Shown here: piece by piece, positions 56,261 through 64,000 of the stretch
Numbering within the stretch: the first letter of the stretch is position 1
Layout: every line of letters starts with the position of its first letter
DNA from: Kingdonia uniflora
Taxonomy: Eukaryota; Streptophyta; Magnoliopsida; Ranunculales; Circaeasteraceae
Assembly: GCA_014058105.1 (NCBI GenBank)
Contig: JACGCM010000679.1
Span: forward strand, 310,001 to 374,000
Reading direction: 5' to 3'
DNA: 64,000 nt
The notes under the pieces: model-generated
The model's database searches: none
Seen by the model: the letters and a program-made list of their open reading frames with translations, nothing else
What the model was told of the DNA's origin: nothing
Position numbers and translations under genes: made by a program

Positions 56261-59200
56261 ATGATCATTCAAACAAGTTCTTCGATGAAGAGAGACGATC
56301 GAGGAAGCGGAGGAGTTCTTCAATGGAGTCATGAAGAAACGAGGGATTTCATATGGATACGAGGTGAATTGGAAAGAGATTTTACGATAGCGAAGAGGAA
56401 TAAGACGCTTTGGGAGATTGTTGCGAAGAAGATGAAGGAAAGAGGGTTTAAGAGAAGTCCTAATCAGTGTAAATGCAAGTGGAAGAATCTCGTTAATCGA
56501 TACAAGGTAACTAATTTAGGGTTTTCGTTGTATTGTCAAGTTTTTTTTGTTTGTTTGTGAAATGTTGTTTAAATGTGAATTAATGGAACCCCAAATGAAA
56601 TTGAGCTAAAAAGAAAATTAACTAGTAGCTTGGTTTTTGGAATTTAAGCCTTTGAGGTCGTTCTTGCTTTGTTTTCGTTATTGGTGGAGCTAAAATTTAA
56701 CCAAATGGGCATTGTCGAGGATAATTAGTTAATGGCGACGCAATATCTGTTAACCCGGCTCACTAGTATAACTAATGGATCCTATTGATTTTGGGTTGTC
56801 AAAAACTCAAATTTCAATAATCTTAGGTCCAATCAAGTTGCTCTGTTGATGGCATTTTTATGACTTATAAGTCTTTAACCATGTTTAACTGGTATATCAT
56901 GGGATGATGGTGACCTACGCTCCAAGCTGCAGAGCTAGTAATGCCTTAACCCCCGATAGCAAAAAAAAGTTGAAATGGGGGGTGGAGAGGGGGTTTTCTT
57001 TGAAAGATAAAATGCACGGACATGAATGAGTTTTAGAGTGAATTCGATTCTTGAAAGAAATATGGTCCAACTCTAACTAATACATGATATCGCTTAGATA
57101 TTATGCAGTAGGCAAAGTGGGTGAAAGTGGAAGGGTTCCATGTTATTGGCCTCACACTATTGGAATTAAAAAATATCTTAGGGGTTTGATTTTGATCCTA
57201 ATATTAATGGCCGTACTATACTTTTCAGAACCTAAGTTATCCTACATGCTAATAATTGTATGCGCGTGCAAACACAATACTTGTGCAACTAAGTTGGGGT
57301 TGCAAATTATTTTATGGATTTTAAACTTAATCCATTAAATCTCCTTTGTTGTAGGGAACAATTGATTTTCTTTGTTCTGGGCTGTTTTGATTGCACAATC
57401 CCTTTATTTACCTAAACTGAAGCCCAGTTCAAATGCTTATATTGAAGAAGGTGTCACGTGATATGCAGACAGTTGTTCTCTTTTTGAATGAAATGTCTAA
57501 TGTGCCTTTCAATTTCAATGAAATATTATAATGGTGTCCACGCATGAGAGGAAAGGATGAAGGAGATACCCTTTAACTTGAATTTGATTGTTGCAGAAAT
57601 CAAAGATCAAACCCTTGTAGCAATTACAAAACCAAATCTAGGGTAACGGTAGTTTGATTTCAGACATTTAAGAAGCAATTAAAATTAACCAAAACCCAGT
57701 GGTGAAATCAGAAGGATGCAAACCTTTTACAACTTGAAGAAGACCAGAAGTTACGGTTTCAGTTGTAATTTAGTTTGATTTCAGAGATTTGAGAAGGAAT
57801 TAAAATTATCCAAAACCCGGTGGTGAAATCAGAAGGATGCAAACCTTTTACAGATTGAAGAAGACCAGAAGTTAGGGTTTCGGTTGTAATTTGAGGTAGG
57901 GTATGTAATCTGAAAACAGCTCCTAACTACCATGCCAGGGTTACCAATAGAAGATCCATTACAATTTATTTTTACCTATTCATACCATGGTAATTCCCCT
58001 TTACAGGATCTGGTCATAGAAGCTCTCCTATATCTCAATGGGACCTTCAACTTGTGAAGAATGGTTAGATTAGACTTAAGATTCTTCATAACACGTTTAG
58101 ATATTGTCGCATACTCTTGAACTGTGAGCAAATTTAGATTGTTTCATAACCCTGAAGGTTGGAGAAGTATGATCATGAATGATTTTGTTCCTGAACATCC
58201 ATATTGAGTTGAGACAGATACTTAAAGGACAAAATATCGATTTGAAGTTCAAATAAGTCACCAATCCATGATCAAATGTTCTGAGAAAAATAGCAAGTCG
58301 TAAACAGTTGGTGAGTATTCTCCACAGCTTCCTTGCAAAGACTGCATTGTGAGGCTAAGTTCATGGCCTTGGTTTGAATTTTTTTCATCTGTTGGAAGAG
58401 CATTCTGAAATATTCTCCATGCAAGATTAGAGAACGTGGGTGAGCTACTGACCCTCCATAAATATTTAGTCTACAGAAAAGACTCCTTGAATATCAGGTT
58501 GATATAAGCATTTGTCAACACCAGATAAATGGTACACCTTCAGTTAAAATTTGCAAAGCAATTTGGAGCTTAGAATTGGGACTCACAGGCATTGCCAGAT
58601 TATGAACCTAAACATATGAGAAGGTACGTAGATACAACGGAATGAGTTCTTCTTGCAAAAGTAAGGAGTTTAATTCTAGCAAGCATCAACTCTTTATCTT
58701 CATAGCCTTGACTTAGTTCCTATCTTCTTCCTTTTTCTGGCTCGGTAACTTTGGGGATTAACTAATGATTGAGGTTTTGAGTATCTCCATTCCTGCTGCC
58801 ACGATGTGAAGCCATCATCTTATATTGTTCGCCTGCAAATTTTGTTAAAGGTGTACTACTACAAATTTTGAAACAAACATACCTTTATTAGCGAGTCATC
58901 ATTTTCGTACTAGGACCTTGTTCTTATATCCTTGTAGAATCCATCACCAAGTGATTAGTAATAAACACAAACTGATAATGGTAAAGAAGGCGAATATGGT
59001 GAAACACGTATCAATTGATCGTTATTGGCCTGTCAGAACTCGGGCAAAATACAAATTGGAAACAAAAACAACTACAAATAAGTCATTGTTGCTCAAGTAA
59101 CTAAAGATTGCTAGCTTGAAGTCTTGAAGGCCAAGAAGAATCTCATTCTCGTCTTAAGCAAGAACCACATTAACGTCTTGAAAGCACACTTTCTTCTTCG

Positions 59201-61370
59201 AAACAACACCAATGACTTAAACTTTGGCGATGCTAATTAGACGAAACAAGTGCAAATGCTCTAAAGGGGTTTACCTGCATTGTTCCATCGTTCACGAGTT
59301 GCTACTAATCAACCTAGCCCCGACCCGATCAAGACTCCTCACTGTGGCTGTTACCTTCAAATTCCCTTCTTTCCAAAACGCCTCCACCATCTTCTCACCA
59401 ATCTCTTTTCCCTTAACTCATTATCCGTCACAGCAACAGTGGTCGAACTAGCACCACTTATCGTACATCCAAACGCCTCAGCCCCAATCGCTGCATTCTT
59501 CATCGCTCTCATTCCAGGAATCAAAGGAGCTCGCTTCGGCTCCACAATTCTATCCGAAGATAACGCCTTTCCTAAACCCCTCAAATCCCCTTGCAAAACC
59601 GCGGCAACTAAACTCCTCGCTTGACTAGAATTCCAAATGTGATCCAACATTGCAATCTCTGATGGCAATATCGCCCTCATCTTCTTCATTGGCGCCTCAA
59701 ATTCTGGATTCACAAGTACAAAAAACAACTCCTCCATCGGAAACCTCAACTGGATTATATGGAATGGGTCATAACTACGAATCAAAATAAACCCACCCAT
59801 TATCGCCGGTGCCCGATACCTTCGCCTCCGACTCCAACCCACCAAGAACAAGCTCCACCAAACATCTCATTCACTGCAACAACAGCTGCAGCAGCACTCG
59901 CTGCACTCGACCCCAACCTGCTCCCTAACGGCAACCCCTTCTCAAGAGAAATCGATAAACTCACTGATCAAACACCCAACATTCGCATAACCGATATCGC
60001 AGCGATTCCTGCACGGTTCTAAAGTGGGTTCTTACTAAGCTTACTATTGTTACCAACCCCATTGATATCAGATATCGATATTTGCCCAGGTTGAACCTTT
60101 GAGTCTACATTTAACGTCACGTAATCGCCGATCCCATTGACAGTACAGCCGAGGAAATCGAAGCCTGGCCCTAGATTCGCCACTGTTGTGAGTGCGAAGG
60201 ATCTGACGGAGGTGAAGAGTGGTAAAAGTTTGATTTTTAGGTTTTTTAGTGGGAGAGAAGAAGTGTTACTGCTGTTGTGGCATTTGAGGAGGGTTTGGGA
60301 ACGAGAGATTTGGGGATTGAAGTTGCAGAGATGATTGATTTTGGGGGAAATTGAGAGAGGTTTGAATGGGATTGATTGCAAATAGTTTTCGCGACTCAGA
60401 GTAGGTTTTGAGAACATACAGAACCTCAAGATAAAATTGGGAGATCAACGGCTGAGATTTTTTTTTTTGGCCAAATGTTGGAATCCAACGCTGGAAATTT
60501 CTTTTTTCGGCCAAATTGCTTGCAACTTGAAAGATCAACGCCTAGTACCCAACCATTATGGTTGGGTCCCTTTTTTCTTAATATAGATATCTGTTATATC
60601 TGATCTTAGTGACAAATAAATAATAACTAGATTGTGTGAGTATCATTGTTAACCTCAAATGTTTTATATTGATTTATTCTCGAAATCAAATTTTCTAAGA
60701 AGGTTTCAGTCTTTTAGGATGTCTTTGTTGTTCAGATTCAAATTTCTTCAATTTACTTATTTGGTTATAAATTTAGGGTACTGAGATATCAGATCCAGAG
60801 AATGGTAGGCAAAGTCCATTCTTCAATGATATTCGTGCAGTTTTCTTGGAACGGGCAAAAAACATGCAACGGTTGCTCCTCGAATCTGAAGCTGGAGGTT
60901 TACAAGCAAAGAATAAGTTGAGGACACTAACTGCAGATAAATCTTCAGATGAATTCACAGACGATGATGATGACCATGGAGAAGATGAAAGTGAAGAAGA
61001 TTGTCTCTCAAAGAACAGTCTTAAACGAAAGCTCAATCCCCCACCAAAGAGCACATTCTCACTGAAACCTTCTTCAAGTACTTCTAATAGTGGGAGTATT
61101 GAGGACTTGCTTCGAGAGTTCTTGCAGCAACAGCAAAGGATGGAGATCCATTGGAGAGAAACGATGGAGAGGAGAGCACATGAGAGGTTGCTGTTTGAGC
61201 TAGAATGGCGTGAATCAATGGAGAAACTCGAAAGAGAGAGATTGGTTGCTGAGCAGGCATGGAGGGAGAAAGAGGAACAGAGGAGGATAAAAGAAGAAGT
61301 CAGAACCGAGAAGAGGGATGCTCTTTTAACTGATCTTTTGAGTAAACTCGCACAAGAACATGATATTTAA
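56261..61370 (+). CDS. Trihelix (GT-3-like) transcription factor, 2 exons
   Basis: Exon 1 is 56261-56506 (82 codons), donor GTAACT. Exon 2 is 60777-61370, acceptor TTTAG, ending TAA. The phase is exact and the protein is 279 residues. Residues about 20-82 form the trihelix DNA-binding domain (LQWSHEETRDFIWIRGELER, LWEIVAKKMKERGF, QCKCKWKNLVNRYK), with the Trp spacing expected of GT factors. An acidic stretch (DDDDDHGEDESEED) sits in the middle. A C-terminal coiled coil (RMEIHWRETMERRAHERLLF to KRDALLTDLLSKL) matches the GT-3a/GT-3b type. These nuclear factors bind GT elements in light- and stress-responsive promoters. The start was chosen as the first ATG; MKRDDRG at 56285 is an alternative. 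The 4.27-kb intron is unusually large and holds an antisense homoserine kinase pseudogene and a LINE relic. No disabling change was seen. Confidence 0.9.
56507..57640 (+). other. Trihelix intron, first part
   Basis: This is non-coding AT-rich sequence. No repeat family was recognised, and no exon with proper splice sites fits between the two trihelix exons. Confidence 0.6.
57655..57900 (+). repeat. Tandem duplication of about 122 bp in the trihelix intron
   Basis: Two units run from TTTGATTTCAGA-ATTT-AGAAG through GGTGAAATCAGAAGGATGC and GAAGAAGACCAGAAGTTA to GTTGTAATTT. Unit 1 is about 57655-57772 and unit 2 about 57773-57895. A third partial start lies at 57890-57905. Confidence 0.8.
58080..58520 (-). 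mobile_element. LINE relic (zf-RVT region)
   Basis: The minus-strand reading gives NLAWRIFQNALPTDEK, then in a shifted frame ASQCSLCKEAVENTHQLFTT and SWIGDLFELQIDILSF. The C-x2-C followed by a downstream H-x-LF pattern is the zinc-binding part of plant LINE reverse transcriptases. Stops and shifts are frequent. It lies in the trihelix intron, antisense to the gene. Confidence 0.65.
58521..59291. other. Trihelix intron, middle part
   Basis: No recognised gene. A 60-residue open frame at 58918-59100 has no known family and no splice or promoter support. The right end is the 3' flank of the antisense homoserine kinase pseudogene. Confidence 0.45.
59292..60429 (-). pseudogene. HSK: Homoserine kinase pseudogene (intronless, near full length)
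   Basis: From ATG at 60427-60429 there is a Ser/Pro-rich transit-like leader. The GHMP-kinase N-terminus follows: SFALTTVANLGPGFDFLGC, then GDYVTLNVDSKVQPG. Next come NRAGIAAISVMRMLG and the ATP loop LEKGLPLGSRLGSSAASAAA (Gly to Arg change). PAIMGGFILIRSYDP, FFVLVNPEFEAPMKKMRAIL, GKALSSDRIVEPKRAPLIPG and AFGCTISGASSTTVAV then appear, and the end in another frame is GEKMVEAFWKEGNL to VGARLISSNS with TGA at 59292-59294. Homoserine kinase makes O-phosphohomoserine for threonine and methionine synthesis in plastids. Defects are TAG after SKNPL (about 60018), TGA after MLGV, a loss of several residues with a frameshift near 59845, and a shift near 59420. It lies antisense in the trihelix intron. 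Plant homoserine kinase genes are often intronless, so this does not prove a retrocopy. Confidence 0.9.
60430..60776 (+). other. Trihelix intron, last part
   Basis: The segment contains two near copies of AACG-CTG-GA-ATTT-CTTTTTT-GGCCAAAT (60450-60475 and 60487-60517), then AT-rich sequence with a branch and pyrimidine region before the acceptor at 60775-60776. Confidence 0.5.
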
Positions 61371-62373
61371 GTGAGATATATATATACACTACAGTCAGAG
61401 AGTAGGAAATCTTACAATAGTGACACTTCGATTTCGATCAGAAAATTCTGAAATTTCGAAGCTATCTTTGCTTGGTGTAGAAGTCAGGTGGTCTGTTTCT
61501 CATTTGATCACCTGATCCTTAATATTGAAAATCAAACTAAGGTAAACGGTTAACTATTTGATTTGAATCAGTATAATGTACATAGGACATTGTTATAGTA
61601 TTAAATTATATACTTGGAAATTATTTTGACATCTGTTGTGATGCAACTGAAAGTAATATTATTTTACGTAGCTGTTGAGATATTCATCCATCTGAACTCT
61701 TAACTCAACTTCTCTGGTTTACCAACTATTGTTATGTTTTTTTTTAGTTTTTTGTTTTTTGGAAAAGTGATGGTATTGTTGATATCAGTGGACTTGTTAT
61801 CTATAATTTACTCAAAAAGTAAAGATATTGGTTTTACAATCCATCATATTGCTTGAGCTTTGCTTTGCAGATTTACCAAACCTTCCTGAACGGAAAGTCT
61901 AACCAAACCTCCACATCATTGGGCAAACAAACAAAAATTGGGGCCTTAGAGAAGGAAAAATTGCCAATGATGGCTTGTATGTCATCATTTTGCGAAAGAA
62001 CGAAAAAATCGATGAAAATTAGCCAATTAATTAAACATTTCAGCAAATAGAGGAAATCAAGATATCACTGAAGTAGGGATAGCTCACTTTTAGTAGTGCT
62101 GTGAAAGCTGTTTCGAGTTGATTTTCAAATTCCATTATAATGCTAAATGTGTCTAAGACCTTTCTTCATAAACCAATTATAATGCGCTGTATTAAGATTT
62201 TTCTCATGCAGGAAAGAAAACTAAAAGAACCAAATTCCCAAACTTAAACCAATAGATACATATAACAGAGTCGGAGAGTTACAGCCGATTTGGTTCAGAA
62301 AACATTTCAGGTTCTTAAATACAAACATGACGAGAGACAAAGGCAGTTTTTCAGGTAATAACTACCAAGTAAA
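61371..62373. other. 3' flanks of two convergent genes
   Basis: The left part is the likely 3' UTR of the trihelix gene, with a TATATATATA run at 61377-61386. The right part (about 62200-62373) is the likely 3' UTR of the minus-strand exon that follows. A 65-codon open frame at 61853-62050 has no recognised family and no splice or regulatory support. Confidence 0.5.
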
Positions 62374-62463
62374 TTATCCAGAGTCACTGGGAGTTGGCGC
62401 TTTTTCCTTTGGATGCTTAGAAGCATAGTGATCACCAATCTGCTTCTCGTTTGCTAGTGGCAC
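62374..62463 (-). CDS. Probable last exon of a small C2H2-type zinc-finger protein
   Basis: On the minus strand an acceptor TTGCAG is followed by an open exon of 29 codons, VPLANEKQIGDHYASKHPKE then KAPTPSDSG and TAA. The ANEKQIGDHYASKHPK segment looks like the second half of a ZNF706-like zinc finger (H-x4-H type, ending KHPK), as found in small plant proteins of about 70 residues. The cysteine half and the start would lie in exons at higher coordinates; none was recognised up to 64000, so the gene is incomplete here. Splice phase and open frame suggest a functional gene, but the call rests on one short exon. Confidence 0.5.
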   Translation of the reverse strand: MPLANEKQIGDHYASKHPKEKAPTPSDSG

Positions 62464-63097
62464 CTGCAACCAACATTTTCTTTTAGTAAGCAAATATATT
62501 TAATGGCAATTACAAGTAATATAAAATTATGGCCTGGTGTTCTATCATCTCTAACTATCACAAGAGTAATTAGAAGCAGGGATGAAGAAATTGACTGCAC
62601 ACTTATGCAGATATAATAGGAATTTAAGCATCGGGAAGATCATTAAAAATTGCACTCCCTGCCACAGTTTATGATTTGTGGTCAGATGGAAATAAGACAG
62701 TTTCAGCAGGCTTAACATGCCTGAAGAAGTAATATTTTCACTAATTCAATTTGAGCCCTCAGATGTGAGAACAACACAAACAAATTCTCTGAATCTGCTA
62801 GTTTGAAAGAACTGCTAACTGAGTGGAAAATTAAGCCTATTCATAAGAATATGCAGGCAAATTAAATAGGGGTAAACACAATGGAAGTCTTACTCTTACA
62901 CACAATGGAAGTCTTACTCTTACAAGAAGTGCTTATTGAGGGAATGTCAGACTGAAAAATAGGTTCACCTTCTTAGCTTGTAGTGGGTGGGAGATTGAAT
63001 TGCTAACTGTATATCATGGCATACTCTGGGAAATAGAAAATACAATCATCACAGCTTCCACCTATGCAAAGAGGTAAATGATAACGTATGGAAGCCC
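62464..63097. other. Probable intron of the zinc-finger gene
   Basis: No coding segment. A 23-bp word (CACACAATGGAAGTCTTACTC and its continuation) is tandemly repeated at about 62875-62922. Confidence 0.45.
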
Positions 63098-63764
63098 TAG
63101 GTCTGTTTTCGGATCGGATCGGAAATGGGGGCAATCGGAATTTTTCCAAAAAATTTTGGAACTGTAAAATCTATTCCGATCCGATCCAATTATTTTCGGA
63201 AATCCGAAAATTATTCCAAATTCGGAAAATTCGGATTTTTCGGAATAATCGGAAATTTCAAAAAGCCAAAAAATTCAAAATTTTCGGATTAAAACTTTGG
63301 AAAAATCGGAAATTTCAGATAATATTTGTGAAAATAGTAAATCTTTGATTTTTTTATATGTAAAATTAAACGTAATGTTCCCAAATCAAAATATCCAACC
63401 CTTACTCATACAATGGTAACATCGCCACATCTCCATCTAACATTTTTTTTATTTTATTAAACTACAAAAAACACATTAAATATTGAATAAGAATATTAGG
63501 AAAAATCGGATTGGAGGGTATTCGAAATAATCGGATCGGATTTTGTTTGGAATAATCGAATCAGATCTTGTTCGAAAAAATTGGATCAGAATTTCATAAT
63601 TTCGGAATAAGCAGAAAGCTATCCGATTCCGATCCGAAATTTTTCGGAAAAATTTGGAAATTGAATTTTCGGAAATTGGAACTGTAAAATAGGGTTCCGA
63701 AATCAAAAAATTCGGATCGGAAATAATAAAAAAATCGGAAGTTCGGACAAAAGTTGCTGCCCTA
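63098..63764. mobile_element. hAT-type non-autonomous element (667 bp)
   Basis: The left end is TAGGTCTGTTTTCGG and the right end, inverted, is TAGGGCAGCAACTTTTGTCCG. They are flanked by GGAAGCCC (63090-63097) and GAAAGCCC (63765-63772), a 7-of-8 match typical of the 8-bp hAT duplication. The interior is filled with TTCGGAA, TTCGGAT and CGGATCGGA words in both orientations. No transposase is present. It lies in the likely intron of the zinc-finger gene. Confidence 0.72.
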
Positions 63765-64000
63765 GAAAGCCCCCATGGAAATGCATTCAACAGGTCAGGC
63801 ATTTACAAAAGATGAAGAGAGATACTGATGACTTCAATTGTAAACACAAAATTGAAGTTTCACTCTTACTCTTACTCTCACTCTCACTCTCACAGAACGG
63901 TATTAAAGTTGAAAATAAGGAATTAGTTAAATTGGGGTTGGAGTTAATTATATATTGATCTTGTGGAGAACTACCATCCATGTGTTGCCACAAGACTCAA
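63765..64000. other. Right edge of the window
   Basis: A CTTACT/CTCACT hexamer-type microsatellite lies at 63857-63894. No exon was recognised. Confidence 0.5.

Noticed and set aside
60846..61054. A minus-strand open frame antisense to trihelix exon 2.
   Set aside because: It is the mirror of the acidic and coiled-coil coding region and has no family match or splice support.

Overview
The window is nuclear DNA of a flowering plant, most likely a eudicot. It is AT-rich, has GT..AG introns, and carries plant-specific families: PPR, trihelix, ATL RING-H2, plant MULE and CACTA transposons, and LTR elements with TG..CA ends. No rRNA, tRNA or CRISPR was seen. The species cannot be read from the sequence.

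Only two loci look like possibly functional host genes. One is a two-exon trihelix (GT-3-like) transcription factor on + (exons 56261-56506 and 60777-61370). The other is a probable last exon of a small zinc-finger protein on - (62374-62463) whose upstream part lies outside the window. Most of the rest is transposable elements and broken gene copies.

Layout. 1-9600: fragments of a fructokinase first exon, a PPR gene bracketed by a direct repeat, a SEN1-type/TRANK1-like helicase gene, a small CACTA-like element with a 35-bp minisatellite, and a 5'-truncated LINE. 9600-18950: a decayed Mutator-like (MULE) transposase gene split by a 3.54-kb LTR-type insertion with a perfect ATTGA target duplication, then two related antisense coiled-coil genes and a zf-GRF-like ORF. 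19180-23179: a 4.0-kb CACTA-type element carrying an antisense amidophosphoribosyltransferase (purine synthesis) pseudogene. 24040-26720: a large inverted repeat built on a 149-bp tandem unit. 26940-30720 (-): a Ulp1-type protease gene of a MULE, split by a second LTR-type insertion with AAGGT duplication. 32460-40508: a BTB/POZ plus F5/8C-type pseudogene (At2g30600-like), with a probable LTR insertion in one intron. 40857-49247: a CACTA gene remnant and its right terminus, interrupted by a RING/PPR fragment block and a third LTR-type insertion of 4.2 kb. 49377-52419 (-): a second decayed Ulp1-type MULE gene with a tandemly duplicated exon. 52450-55940: repeats and Helitron-like ends. 56261-61370: the trihelix gene, whose 4.27-kb intron holds a LINE relic and an antisense homoserine kinase pseudogene. 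62374-64000: the zinc-finger exon and a hAT-type non-autonomous element with an 8-bp duplication.

Themes. (1) Three large LTR-type insertions with TG..CA ends, no coding capacity and arrays of a TTCGAACG-type motif; two have perfect 5-bp target duplications. (2) A strand-consistent TCATTTGT motif fills introns and flanks of the MULE/Ulp1 genes and is also the core of the 149-bp inverted satellite. (3) Three primary-metabolism genes (fructokinase, amidophosphoribosyltransferase, homoserine kinase) are present as broken copies, one inside a DNA transposon. All family calls come from reading translations by eye; none was checked against a database.
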